DNA of 64,000 nt, taken from Nakamurella alba. GTDB taxonomy: Bacteria; Actinomycetota; Actinomycetes; Mycobacteriales; Nakamurellaceae. The notes below the pieces were generated by a model. The model searched no databases. It saw nothing but the letters and a program-made list of their open reading frames with translations, and was not told where the DNA came from. Below are positions 17,042-26,573 of this stretch, one piece after another. Position numbers and translations under genes: made by a program. The DNA is taken from the NCBI RefSeq assembly GCF_009707545.1, contig NZ_WLYK01000002.1, positions 62,001 to 126,000 of the forward strand, read 5' to 3'. Position 1 is the first letter of the stretch. Each line of letters starts with the position of its first letter.

Positions 17042-18003
17042 CCGGTGGCCTCCTCGACGGTTGCGGTGGTGGCGCCGAGCAGGGTGCCGCTTTCCGGGCG
17101 GCGCCCGCGGGCCCAGTCCGCCGCCGGCATCGGGCGGCTGCCCGGCGCCTTCAGCTCGCCGAGCCGGACCGGACCGGAGGCGGTGCCGACCAGCAGCCGG
17201 TTGCGCTGCACCAGCAGTTCTCCGGCCGCCAGCCGCGGCAGCCCGTCCTCCTGGACGGCTGTCACCGGCCCGAGTTGGAGCGGGCCCCACGGCGAGTCGG
17301 TCCAGGCGCCGGGCTCCGGGGTGACCGAGCGGATCAGCCGATCGACAGCGAGAGCCGGTGCGGCCCAGTCGATCCTGGCCTGGTCGCGGTCGATCTTGCC
17401 GGCCGTCGACACACCGTCGGCCGGTTGCGGGACCGGGTGCAGGCTGCCGTCGGCGATGCCGTCGATAGTCGCCACCAGCAGGGCGGCACCGGAGACGGAG
17501 AGTCGCTGCAGCAGGGCACCGGAGGTGTCGTCGGGCCGGACCTGCTCGGTGATCGTGCCGAAGACGGGTCCGGTGTCCATGCCCTCCTCCAGCAGGAAGG
17601 TGCTGGCGCCGGTGATCTCGTCGCCGGCGCGCACCGCCGCCTGGACCGGGGCGGCACCGCGCCAGGCCGGCAGCAGCGAGAAGTGCAGGTTGACCCAGCC
17701 GTGAGTCGGGACGTCGAGCACCGGCCGGGGCAGGATCTTCCCGTAGGCGACCACGGCGGCGACGTCCGGTCGCAGCGCCTGCAGCTCTGCCAGGAACTCC
17801 GGGGTGCGCACCGAGACCGGTTGGAGCAGCGGGACTCCGGCCTCCGCGGCGAGAGCGGCGACCGGGGAGGGCAGCAACTTGCGGCCCCGTCCGGTCGGCG
17901 CGTCGGGTCGGCTGATCACCGCTGCGACCTCGTGCGGAGAGGACAGCAGCGCCTGCAGGGACGGAACGGCGGCAGCGGGCGTGCCGGCGAAGACGATGCG
18001 CAG
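17038..18003 (-). CDS. fmt: Methionyl-tRNA formyltransferase, probable CUG start
   Basis: 321 residues if initiated at the CTG at 18003. The conserved beginning RIVFAGTPAAAVPSLQALL is read only from there: AGGAGG (18011-18016) lies 7 bases upstream and no ATG, GTG or TTG occurs in frame before GTG 17919, which would remove 28 conserved residues. Catalytic-site motifs follow: VVAYGKILP, VNLHFSLLPAWRGAAPVQ (Asn-His region) and LEEGMDTGPVF (Asp). It formylates initiator Met-tRNA using 10-formyltetrahydrofolate. It leads the fmt-rsmB-rpe-rib run and is divergent from the GNAT gene. Confidence 0.93.
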   Translation of the reverse strand: MRIVFAGTPAAAVPSLQALLSSPHEVAAVISRPDAPTGRGRKLLPSPVAALAAEAGVPLLQPVSVRTPEFLAELQALRPDVAAVVAYGKILPRPVLDVPTHGWVNLHFSLLPAWRGAAPVQAAVRAGDEITGASTFLLEEGMDTGPVFGTITEQVRPDDTSGALLQRLSVSGAALLVATIDGIADGSLHPVPQPADGVSTAGKIDRDQARIDWAAPALAVDRLIRSVTPEPGAWTDSPWGPLQLGPVTAVQEDGLPRLAAGELLVQRNRLLVGTASGPVRLGELKAPGSRPMPAADWARGRRPESGTLLGATTATVEEATG

Positions 18004-18032
18004 TGTGATGCCTCCTGACGGTGTGCCGGAGC

Positions 18033-18038
18033 AGTCTA
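18033..18038 (-). promoter_or_regulatory. Candidate -10 element for fmt
   Basis: TAGACT on the minus strand fits TANNNT and lies 30 bases before the fmt CTG. A transcript from here would start near 18026, leaving about 23 bases containing only the AGGAGG site. That leaves no room for an upstream start codon. Confidence 0.4.
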
Positions 18039-18154
18039 TGTCCCGGGCGGGGGCGGGCCGGCCCGTCGGCGTACGCCATCATGGTCCGGCAGCACCCTGC
18101 CCGACACCACTGCCCGACCCTGCACTGCTCGCCCACCGAACCCGGAGGTACTCC

Positions 18155-18769
18155 ATGACCGCACTGGCACCCGACGGACGACCGCTCGTGGGACGGTTCG
18201 TGCGCCTGGACCGCGCGGTGCTCTCCGACGCCGGGCCGCTCTTCCGGGCCCTGGACGACGAGCGGGTCTACGCCGGCAACTACGCGGGCGGACCCGCCGG
18301 CCGGCCGCGCTCGGTCGACGCGATGGCCGCGAGCCTGGGCGCCGCGCTCTCCACGCCCGGCCGCACGCCGTACACGGTGCGCCTGGTGCAGGACTCGGCC
18401 GCCGGCTCGGCCGGCGACGTCGTCGGCACCAGCAGCCTGTTCGACCTGTTCCTGGTGGACGAGCGACTGCACCTCGGCTGGACCGCGTACGCGCCGGCCG
18501 CCTGGGGTTCGCAGGTCAACCCGGAGTGCAAGCTGCTGCTGCTGGGCCACGCCTTCGACGACTGCGGGTTCGGCCGGGTCAAGATCCAGACCGACGCCGT
18601 GAACACCCGCTCGCAGGAGGCGATCGAGCGCCTGGGCGCCGTCCGCGAGGGCGTCCTGCGCCGCCACAAGAAGCGCGCCGACGGCACTTTCCGCGACACG
18701 GTCGTCTACTCGATCCTCAAGGACGAATGGCCGGCCGTGCAGGCGGGCCTGCAGGAGCGCCTGGGCTGA
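18155..18769 (+). CDS. GNAT-family acetyltransferase (RimJ/RimL type)
   Basis: 204 residues from the ATG at 18155, with GGAGG 6 bases upstream. The layout is that of the RimJ/RimL N-acetyltransferase group: LVGRFVRLDRAVLSDAGPLF at the N-terminus, LHLGWTAYAPAAWGSQVNPECK (Q/RxxGxG-like region replaced by WGSQVN) and VKIQTDAVNTRSQEAIERLG, the acetyl-CoA helix. Likely substrates are protein N-termini or small amines, unproven. Its stop codon is followed within 5 bases by the first hairpin of the repeat region. Confidence 0.88.
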   Translation: MTALAPDGRPLVGRFVRLDRAVLSDAGPLFRALDDERVYAGNYAGGPAGRPRSVDAMAASLGAALSTPGRTPYTVRLVQDSAAGSAGDVVGTSSLFDLFLVDERLHLGWTAYAPAAWGSQVNPECKLLLLGHAFDDCGFGRVKIQTDAVNTRSQEAIERLGAVREGVLRRHKKRADGTFRDTVVYSILKDEWPAVQAGLQERLG

Positions 18770-18773
18770 ACAT

Positions 18774-18821
18774 TGCGAGCTGGCGCTCGCGGGTCGCTGC
18801 GAGCTGGCGCTCGCGGGTCGC
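18774..18821. repeat. Two tandem 24-bp hairpin repeats after the GNAT stop
   Basis: TGCGAGCTGGCGCTCGCGGG and four more bases are repeated exactly at 18774-18797 and 18798-18821. Each contains GCGAGC-TGGC-GCTCGC, a 6-bp stem with a 4-base loop. The same hairpin in the opposite orientation recurs through 19072-19410. Confidence 0.85.
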
Positions 18822-18899
18822 CCGTCTTGTAGGGGATCGGCGACCATCTTTCGTGTTGGCCTGGCGACCCACCGTGTCTCGCTGGCTGGCCGTGAATAG

Positions 18900-18936
18900 G
18901 GGACCGTTTACCTCGGTGGCCGATGGTTTCGGTCCC
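18900..18936. repeat. 37-bp palindromic element, copy 3
   Basis: GGGACC (18900-18905) and GGTCCC (18931-18936) again enclose exactly 25 bases. The interior agrees with the reverse complement of copies 1 and 2 at scattered positions (TTT near the start, GTTTC at the end). It lies between the convergent GNAT and priA genes. Confidence 0.75.
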
Positions 18937-18952
18937 AGATGTGGCTTTGTCG

Positions 18953-19415
18953 ACCGGCTGCCATGTCCGGTCGCTCGTCGGGATCGTGCGGTCGAGCATC
19001 GCAGCCGGAGAGAGGCACGAACGAAGGGCGAGAAGCGCAGAACGCGCGATCCCATCACAGACGAGCGACCCGCGAGCGCCAGCTCGCCATGTCCGGAGGC
19101 GAGAAGCGCAGAACGCGGGATCCCTTCCAGGACCGAAGACCCGCGGCCGCCAGGCCGCCATGTCCGGTCTGAGGTCCGGGATCGTGCGGTCGAGCATCGC
19201 AGCCGTCGCGAGGCACGAGCAAAGGCGAGAAGCGCAGAACGCGGGATCCCTCTGAGGACCGAAGACCCGCGGCCGCCAGGCCGCCATGTCCGGTCTGAGG
19301 TCCGGGATCGTGCGGTTGAGCATCGCAGCCGTCGCGAGGCACGAGCAGAGGCGAGAAGCGCAGAACGCGGGATCCCTCTAAGGGCCGAAGACCCGCGAGC
19401 CCCGGCTCGCCGTGT
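18953..19415. repeat. Tandem array with 126-bp period and covarying hairpins
   Basis: The marker GGCGAGAAGCGCAGAACGCG starts at 19027, 19098, 19224 and 19350 (steps of 71, 126, 126; the first unit lacks 55 bases). Every unit holds a 16-base hairpin: GCGAGC-GCCA-GCTCGC (19072), GCGGCC-GCCA-GGCCGC (19143, 19269) and GCGAGC-CCCG-GCTCGC (19395). Two stem pairs change together between copies. The array fills the gap between GNAT and priA. Frames through it stay open because 126 is a multiple of three, but nothing suggests a protein. Confidence 0.85.
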
Positions 19416-21956
19416 TCAGAAGAGGGCGTCGGGGTCGATCTGGACGCGGACGGTGGCGGTGCCCTTGCGGGCGGAGCGCAGGGCGGTCAGTCGGGTGAGG
19501 TCGGCGGCGACGGCTTTGCGGTCGCGCTGGGGTGAGCGGATCAGCGCGCGGACACGACCGGCCGATTCCGGGCCGGGCATCCCGCCGCCGACGGCGGAGG
19601 GCAGGTCCTCGACGGGCACCGGACCGAGCACCTCGGCGGTGTCCGGCAGCCGCAGCTCGGTGAGCGCCTCGGCCACGGCGGCGTCCTCACCCTCCAGCGC
19701 GGCCATCGCCGCCGCGGGCGGGAACCCGAGTTCGCGACGGGCGGCGAGCTCGGCCGCGGCATGACCGGCCGGGTCCCAGCGGATCAGCGCCTGCACGGTC
19801 GGCAACGAACTGTCGGCGCCGACGACCACCCGGCCACCGTCCCGCGCGGGGCGGACCAGTGCGGCGGCGATCATCCACCGGCGCAGCGCCTCCTCGGCGG
19901 CGCGCAGGTCGGGACGGATCAGCAACGTCGAGCCGTCCAGCAGCAGCGCGGCCCCGTACCCGCCGTCAGCGACAGGTTCCGCGCCTGGTGTGGCAACCAC
20001 CAACTGCGGCGAGGCCGGGACGTCGCTGCGGATGGTGTCGCCGGCCGAGGTCAGCGCGGGCACGTTCGGGAAGGCCCGGCCCAGTTCCTCCGCGGTCCGT
20101 CGGGTGCCGACCACCGTCGAGCGCAGCGCGGTGGAACCACAGGCGCCGCAGACGAAGTGGGCCTCGGCGATGCCGCACCAGCGGCAGGCGGGCGGTTGGT
20201 CCGGGCCCCGCAGGGCGAGCGGACCGTGGCAGTGCCGGCAACGCGCCGGGCGACGGCACCGGGCGCAGCCGAGCGACGGCAGGTAGCCGCGGCGGGGTAC
20301 CTGGACCAGGACCGGCGCACCGGACTCCAGCGCGGTGCGGGCCGCCTGGAACGCAGCGGGCGAGATGCGGGCGCGGGCAGCGGCCGAGTCGGCGCCGCGG
20401 GCGAACTCGTCGCCGGCCGCCTCGATCCGCGGCGCCCGGGTCCGGACAGTGGCCCGGTCGGCGACGATCTCCCGCGCCCAGCCACTCTCCACCAGCAGGG
20501 CTGCTTCAGCGGTGCGGGCGAAACCGCCGACCAGCAAAGCACTCCCGGTCTGCGCGGAGCGCAGCATCAGCACCTCGCGCGCGTGCGGGTACGGCGCCCG
20601 CGGCTCGGCGTGGTGGTCGTCGCCGTCGTCGATGATCACCGCCAACCCGAGGTCGGCCACCGGCGCGAAGGCCGCGGCCCGGGTGCCCGCCACGACCTTC
20701 ACCTCGCCGCGGCGGATCTGCACGAAGCGCCGGTAGCGGGTCTCCGGGCCCAGGTCGGCAGTGAGGGTGACATGGGAACGCGCGGGCAGCACCGCGGTCA
20801 GCGCCGCATCCACCCGGGCCAGCTCGCCGACATCGGGCAGCACCAGCACCGTGCCACGACCGGCTGCGAGCGCCGCGGCGGCGGCTTCGGCGAGCCGGGT
20901 CGGCCAGTCCTCCCCCGGCAGCATCTGCCACACGGCCCGCGCCGTCCGGCCGGTGCGCAGCGCCGTCAGGAATGCCGGTCCTGCCGGGTATCGGTCCCAG
21001 CCCGGCGTCTGCTCCCGCTGAATCGGTCCGTCGGGAACCCTGTCCGGTTCGGCAGTGGCGACCGGATCGTCAGCAACTTCGTCCTGGGCGGGGGCGCTGT
21101 GCGTGGTGGACCCTCCGCCGGTGGCAGCGCCCTCGTCGTCCGTGACCGCGGCCTCATCGGCGGCCGCTCCTCCGTCAGGAGTGCTGCCGGTGTCGGAGGT
21201 GCCGCCCTCGTCGCCACCTTCACGCTTGTCCGGTCCGGCGTTCCCGTCGGCACCGGTGCTGTCGTCGGCACCAGTACGGCGGTCCGGACCGGTGCTGTCG
21301 TCGGAACCGATGCTGTCGTCGGGACCAGGGCTCCCGTCGGCACCGGTGCTGCGGTCCGCACCGGTGCTGTCGGCCGCTGCCCGCTCCGAGGCGCCCAGCG
21401 CGCTCTTCTCGCCCCTGGCATGCCGCGGCGGGACAGCGAGCCGGATCACGTCCGCCAGGGTGCCGGCGTAGCGGTCGGCGACGGTGCGGGCCAGCACGGC
21501 GATCTCGGGCGCCAGCGCAGGTTCGGCGGAGACCACCTTCTGCAGCAGGCCGAGCTTGCCGGTGTGCTCGGTGGACTCCTTGCGCGCCAACACGAATCCG
21601 TCGATCAGCCGACCGGCGAAACGGACGCGCACCCGGACCCCGGGCTGCGCCTCGGCCGACAGGTTCTCCGGGACCAGGTAGTCGAACAGCCGGTCCAGGT
21701 GCGGCAGTGAGACGTCGACCGCGACCACGGCGACGGGCAACTCCGTGCTCACCGGGGAGGCGCCGGCGGTGGACGTCGACCTGCGGGGTGATGTGCGGGC
21801 GGCCCGCCGGTCCTGCTCCCGCGCGGGCGGGGCCACAGGTTCGGGAGTCTCGAGTCCCGGCAGCGCGGCTGCGTGCGCCGACACGGAAGGACCCATGACG
21901 TCGTGGATACCAGACAGCGCCGTCAGCCCCGGAATCCTCCTGGTCCGGCTGTGCAC
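19416..21956 (-). CDS. priA: PriA-like primosomal protein N' (ATPase motifs lost)
   Basis: Up to 846 residues; GTG 21956 is the longest start and ATG 21896 is an alternative. The conserved 3'-DNA-binding domain begins only near residue 73 (VAVDVSLPHLDRLFDYLVP). The zinc region is intact (CARC-x5-CRHCHG...CRWC...CGAC). Walker A is absent where GxGKT is expected (LAAGRGTVLVLPDVGEL), and Walker B reads DDGDDHH instead of DEEH, as in other actinobacterial PriA proteins thought not to be helicases. An acidic low-complexity insert (about 190-310) includes eight hexapeptide repeats at 21225-21368. Its stop is followed at 5 bases by hairpin 19395-19410. Confidence 0.9.
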   Translation of the reverse strand: MHSRTRRIPGLTALSGIHDVMGPSVSAHAAALPGLETPEPVAPPAREQDRRAARTSPRRSTSTAGASPVSTELPVAVVAVDVSLPHLDRLFDYLVPENLSAEAQPGVRVRVRFAGRLIDGFVLARKESTEHTGKLGLLQKVVSAEPALAPEIAVLARTVADRYAGTLADVIRLAVPPRHARGEKSALGASERAAADSTGADRSTGADGSPGPDDSIGSDDSTGPDRRTGADDSTGADGNAGPDKREGGDEGGTSDTGSTPDGGAAADEAAVTDDEGAATGGGSTTHSAPAQDEVADDPVATAEPDRVPDGPIQREQTPGWDRYPAGPAFLTALRTGRTARAVWQMLPGEDWPTRLAEAAAAALAAGRGTVLVLPDVGELARVDAALTAVLPARSHVTLTADLGPETRYRRFVQIRRGEVKVVAGTRAAAFAPVADLGLAVIIDDGDDHHAEPRAPYPHAREVLMLRSAQTGSALLVGGFARTAEAALLVESGWAREIVADRATVRTRAPRIEAAGDEFARGADSAAARARISPAAFQAARTALESGAPVLVQVPRRGYLPSLGCARCRRPARCRHCHGPLALRGPDQPPACRWCGIAEAHFVCGACGSTALRSTVVGTRRTAEELGRAFPNVPALTSAGDTIRSDVPASPQLVVATPGAEPVADGGYGAALLLDGSTLLIRPDLRAAEEALRRWMIAAALVRPARDGGRVVVGADSSLPTVQALIRWDPAGHAAAELAARRELGFPPAAAMAALEGEDAAVAEALTELRLPDTAEVLGPVPVEDLPSAVGGGMPGPESAGRVRALIRSPQRDRKAVAADLTRLTALRSARKGTATVRVQIDPDALF
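21225..21368 (-). repeat. Eight in-frame 18-bp repeats within priA
   Basis: The codons read STGADR, STGADG, SPGPDD, SIGSDD, STGPDR, RTGADD, STGADG, NAGPDK: a hexapeptide with consensus S-T-G-A-D-x, eight times in a row. It lies in the linker between the DNA-binding and helicase-like domains and is probably disordered. Copy number could vary between strains by slippage. Confidence 0.9.
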
Positions 21957-21993
21957 AACTCCCCCACCGACCCGCGAGGACCCAGGTCCTCGA

Positions 21994-22074
21994 CGCGTGC
22001 GAAGTTGTCGTGTTTGGGACTGATGTGATGGGAGTCAACACTTTTCCACGCGTCGTCGATCTTGATCCTCGCGC
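21994..22074. repeat. 81-bp interspersed element, copy B
   Basis: It starts CGCGTGCGAAGTTGTC, continues to ACTTTTCCACGCG and ends GATCCTCGCGC at 22074: 81 bases, exactly the layout of copy A at 3002-3082. The stems have diverged but still pair imperfectly. It sits in the 214-base gap between metK and priA, both leftward. Confidence 0.65.
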
Positions 22075-22170
22075 GGGCGGGGGCTGGGGGCGGGTGGAGA
22101 CGCAGCAGCGCCCGGTCCCGCGGGTGCGGGGCCGGGCGCTGTGCCTGGAGCCGGTGTGCAGCAGGGCGGG

Positions 22171-23379
<1,209 letters not shown>

Positions 23380-23515
23380 GTCGGCGTGCTCCTGTAGGCG
23401 TTCGGCCGGGTGCAGGCCCGGCGCGGCTCTGGGTGTGTTGCGGGTGGTGCCCGGGTGGATCAGCTGGTGATCACCCGCAGGTCCGGCCGCTGATCGGAGC
23501 CGGTCCCGACGCACG

Positions 23516-23544
23516 ACTTTATCGGTCCGTGACCTCGCACCCAA
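23516..23544 (-). promoter_or_regulatory. Candidate metK promoter
   Basis: On the minus strand TTGGGT (23544-23539), a 17-base spacer and TAAAGT (23521-23516) form a plausible sigma-70-type promoter. It would give a leader of about 130 bases before metK. I recognise no S-adenosylmethionine riboswitch in that leader. Confidence 0.4.
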
Positions 23545-23584
23545 ACCGGGCGCGCGGGTGGGAGCGGGCCCGGAACAGGACCGA

Positions 23585-24841
23585 TCAAGGCAAGAGCGGG
23601 GTGACGGCGTCCCAGATCCGGGCGGCGAGGGCGTGCTTGCCGGTCAGTGCCACCTCGACGGCCGAGCCGTCGGCACCCAGCAGCACGGCCTCGTTGTCCT
23701 CGGTGCCGAAGGCGCGGCCGGCGTCGACCGGGTTGACGACCAGCAGGTCGCAGCCCTTGCGGGCGAGCTTGGCCCGGCCGTGCTCGAGCACGGTGCCGTC
23801 GGCGTCCCCGGTCTCCGCGGCGAACCCGACGATCACCGGGTTCCGCGCGCCGGCCCGGTCCCGGACGAGGCCGGCCAGGATGTCCGGGTTGGTGGTGAGC
23901 GCGATCGGGTCCGGGGTGGTGCCCGGGGTCTTCTTGATCTTGTCGCCGCGCACGTCGACCGGCCGGAAGTCGGCGACCGCGGCGGCCATCACGACCACGT
24001 CCGACCCCGGCAGGTGGAACTGCACGGCCGCCTGCAGTTCGCGGGCGTCGCCGACCGGCACGACGTCCACGGCCGGCGGTGTCGGCAGCGAGGTGTTCGC
24101 GGCGACCAGGGTGACGGCCGCGCCACGGGCCGCGGCCACCAGGGCCAGTGCGAAACCCTGCTTCCCGGACGACCGATTACCCAGGTAGCGGACCGGGTCC
24201 AACGGCTCGCGGGTGCCCCCGGCAGTGATCAGCACCCGGCGGCCGGCCAGGTCCTGCGGCAGGGCGTCCGGCCGTTGCAGCAGCAGCTCCGCCAGCGCGG
24301 CGATGTGCTCGGGATCGGGCAGCCGGCCGGGGCCGGAGTCGGCGCCGGTAAGCCGGCCGACCGCCGGGTCCAGCACCACGGTGCCGCGCCGGCGCAAGGT
24401 CGCCACGTTGTCGACGGTGGCCGGGTGGGTCCACATCTCGGTGTGCATGGCCGGGGCCATCAGCACCGGAGCCCGGGTGACCAGCAAGGTCGCGGTGAGC
24501 AGGTCGTCGGCCCGGCCGGTGGCGGCCCGGGCCATCAGGTCGGCGGTCGCCGGGGCGATGACCACCAGGTCGGTGTGCTGCCCGGTGTGCACGTGCTGCA
24601 CCGCCGGGATCTCGGTCCACACGTCGGTGGCCACCGGTCGCCCGGACAGTGCCTCGAAGGTCGCGGCGCCGACGAACTCCAGCGCGGCCGGGGTCGGCAC
24701 GACGGTCACCTCGGCGCCACCGGAGCGCAGCCGCCGGATCAGCTCGGCGGCCTTGTAGGCAGCGATGCCGCCCCCCACCCCGACGACGACGCGCGGAGCG
24801 CCGACATCCCGGGTCACGGGAGCGGCCGCGGGTTCAGCCAC
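23585..24841 (-). CDS. coaBC: Phosphopantothenoylcysteine decarboxylase/synthetase
   Basis: 418 residues from a GTG at 24841. The flavin-binding CoaC half has [44 protein letters not shown] and the [11 protein letters not shown] loop. The CoaB half starts near 205 with [21 protein letters not shown] and [10 protein letters not shown], with AAVADFRPV and the lysine motif DKIKK. Together they convert 4'-phosphopantothenate plus cysteine to 4'-phosphopantetheine for coenzyme A. It follows rpoZ by 15 bases. Confidence 0.95.
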   Translation of the reverse strand: MAEPAAAPVTRDVGAPRVVVGVGGGIAAYKAAELIRRLRSGGAEVTVVPTPAALEFVGAATFEALSGRPVATDVWTEIPAVQHVHTGQHTDLVVIAPATADLMARAATGRADDLLTATLLVTRAPVLMAPAMHTEMWTHPATVDNVATLRRRGTVVLDPAVGRLTGADSGPGRLPDPEHIAALAELLLQRPDALPQDLAGRRVLITAGGTREPLDPVRYLGNRSSGKQGFALALVAAARGAAVTLVAANTSLPTPPAVDVVPVGDARELQAAVQFHLPGSDVVVMAAAVADFRPVDVRGDKIKKTPGTTPDPIALTTNPDILAGLVRDRAGARNPVIVGFAAETGDADGTVLEHGRAKLARKGCDLLVVNPVDAGRAFGTEDNEAVLLGADGSAVEVALTGKHALAARIWDAVTPLLP

Positions 24842-24856
24842 AGCAGGACCCTCGGG

Positions 24857-25150
24857 TCACTCGCCTTCGGTGTGCTCGAGCATGCCGGCGTTGATCTCGC
24901 GCAGCGCGATCGACAGCGGCTTCTCCTTGGGCAGCGGCTCGACGAGCGGGCCCACGTACTCCAGCAGGCCCTCGCCGAGCTGTGCGTAGTAGTCGTTGAT
25001 CTGCCGGGCGCGCTTCGCCGCGTAGATCGACAGGCCGTACTTCGAGCTGGTGCGGGAGAGCAGCTCGTCGATCGGCGGGTAGGTGATGCCCAGGGTCGCC
25101 ATCTGCGACGGGCTCGGGGTGGCACCGGAGGTCGGGACTGCCTGGGACAC
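24857..25150 (-). CDS. rpoZ: RNA polymerase omega subunit
   Basis: 97 residues from a GTG at 25150, with GAGGAG 4 bases upstream. The core [20 protein letters not shown] and [20 protein letters not shown] is diagnostic. It assists beta-prime folding and RNA polymerase assembly. It sits between gmk and coaBC in the standard order, and a separate upstream in-frame GTG was not used because it lacks a ribosome site. Confidence 0.95.
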   Translation of the reverse strand: MSQAVPTSGATPSPSQMATLGITYPPIDELLSRTSSKYGLSIYAAKRARQINDYYAQLGEGLLEYVGPLVEPLPKEKPLSIALREINAGMLEHTEGE

Positions 25151-25255
25151 TGGACTCCTCGGATCGCTGCCCCGCCCGCGAGGGTGGAGCGCTGGTGGTT
25201 TCTCGCCGGATCGCGTTCGTCGTCCCACCGATGTCCGGAGGAACGGTCGAGCGGT

Positions 25256-25888
25256 TCAGGCCGTGCTGGTGATGCTGCCCGGACGCGGGCCGACCATCAA
25301 TCCTACCAAGCCATCGGTGGCGGCCCCGATGTCCGTGTTGACGACGGTGTGGTCGAACTCGGTCTCGGCGGCCAGTTCGTCACGGGCGGCGGCCAGCCGG
25401 GCGGCGATCACCGGCTCCGGCTCGGTGCCGCGGCCGATCAGCCGGCGGGCCAGTTCGTCGAACGACGGCGGGGCCAGGAAGACCAGCACCGCCTCGCCGC
25501 CGAGCGCCGAGGACCGCACCTGCCGGGCGCCCTGGACGTCGATCTCCAGCAGCACGTCCTGGCCGGCGGCCAGCCGCTGCTCGACCGCGTCCCGCGGGGT
25601 GCCGTACCGGTTCCCGGCGAACTCGGCCCACTCGAGCATCCGGCCGTCCTCGACCAGCCCGGTGAACTCCTCGCCGTCGACGAAGAAGTACTGGACGCCG
25701 TGCTCCTCGCCCGGCCGTGGTCCGCGGGTGGTCGCCGAGACCGAGTACCAGAGCTCCGGTAGCGCGGCCCGCAGATGGCCGAGCACGGTGCTCTTGCCGA
25801 CCCCGGACGGGCCGGAGAGCACGAAGAGCCGGCCACGCCGGACGGACTCCTGGGCGGTGCCGTCGGCACCGGGTGGGACGTCCGTCAT
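25256..25888 (-). CDS. gmk: Guanylate kinase
   Basis: 210 residues from the ATG at 25888. P-loop GPSGVGKST is at 26-34; the GMP-binding segment has [13 protein letters not shown] and [11 protein letters not shown], followed by [24 protein letters not shown] and the lid LIGRGTE complete the fold. It phosphorylates GMP to GDP. It is 39 bases downstream of mihF. Confidence 0.97.
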   Translation of the reverse strand: MTDVPPGADGTAQESVRRGRLFVLSGPSGVGKSTVLGHLRAALPELWYSVSATTRGPRPGEEHGVQYFFVDGEEFTGLVEDGRMLEWAEFAGNRYGTPRDAVEQRLAAGQDVLLEIDVQGARQVRSSALGGEAVLVFLAPPSFDELARRLIGRGTEPEPVIAARLAAARDELAAETEFDHTVVNTDIGAATDGLVGLMVGPRPGSITSTA

Positions 25889-25927
25889 CCGACGTGACCG
25901 GCTCGGGGTTCGTGCACCAGCTGAGTG

Positions 25928-26242
25928 TCAGTCGCCGAACTCGGTCAGCAGGGCCTGGCGCTGACGCTCGCCGAGACCACGCACGCGGCGGCTCGGGGCG
26001 ATCTCGAACTGCTCCATCAGGGCGGCCGCACGGACCTTGCCGACACCCGGCAGGGACTCGAGCAGGGCGGACACCTTCAGCTTGGCCAGGGCCTCGTCGC
26101 TCTCGGCGTCGGTGAGCACCTGCGCGAGGGTGGTGCCGCCGCGCTTGAGGCGCTCCTTCAGCTCGGCGCGGACCCGGCGGGCCGCGGCGGCCTTCTCCAG
26201 GGCTGCGGCGCGCTGCTCGTCGGTCAACTGGGGCAGAGCCAC
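25928..26242 (-). CDS. mihF: Actinobacterial integration host factor
   Basis: 104 residues: a long basic helix (AAALEKAAAARRVRAELKERLKRG) then a helix-two-turns-helix DNA-binding unit ending in LLESLPGVGKVRAAALMEQFEI, the sIHF/mIHF signature. It binds duplex DNA non-specifically and shapes the nucleoid and recombination in mycobacteria and Streptomyces. It leads the mihF-gmk-rpoZ-coaBC group. Confidence 0.95.
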   Translation of the reverse strand: MALPQLTDEQRAAALEKAAAARRVRAELKERLKRGGTTLAQVLTDAESDEALAKLKVSALLESLPGVGKVRAAALMEQFEIAPSRRVRGLGERQRQALLTEFGD

Positions 26243-26573
26243 GTGATCCTCACTTCTGTTGTTCGGTACTTCGGTCGAATCTCCTCCGGCGCCGGCGGGG
26301 TGCCGGAGCGGAGCGGGAGCCGGCCCGCGGGGGTCGGTGCGGGACGCAGGACGGGCTGCGACCGTACTCCCGGGGGAGCTCGGTCCGGTACCTCGCTGCG
26401 GGCCGCACCGAACCTACCCACACCGTCTGCCATGCACAAACAGGTCCGGCGAGCGTGTTCCACCGGTCCCCCGGCACGGCGGCGACGGTGACGGTGTCAC
26501 GGCCTCGTCACGGCCGGGCGGTCCGGTCACCGCCGTATCCGGCGGCGACCGGAACCCGGACCCGGGGGACCGG
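26243..26573. other. Intergenic gap upstream of mihF
   Basis: 331 bases between the mihF start and the stop of the biotin carboxylase gene. No supported gene is seen on either strand. The only recognisable signal is the mihF promoter at 26411-26439. The end near accC is GC-rich without a clear terminator. Confidence 0.7.
26411..26439 (-). promoter_or_regulatory. Promoter of the mihF-gmk-rpoZ-coaBC group
   Basis: On the minus strand TTGTGC (26439-26434), exactly 17 bases, then TAGGTT (26416-26411) fit a housekeeping sigma promoter. Transcription would start near 26404, giving a leader of about 160 bases to mihF. Confidence 0.5.

Noticed and set aside
18953-19415. CRISPR array
   Set aside because: Units are 126 bp with no short repeat/unique-spacer pattern, and no cas gene is nearby.
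18526-19764. Long rightward frame through the 126-bp array, with a 42-residue repeat
   Set aside because: It is open because the period is a multiple of three and the sequence is G+C-rich. Other frames are also open, composition is Arg-rich and it runs antisense into priA.
23380-23584. S-adenosylmethionine riboswitch before metK
   Set aside because: No recognisable conserved core; only a plausible promoter is seen.
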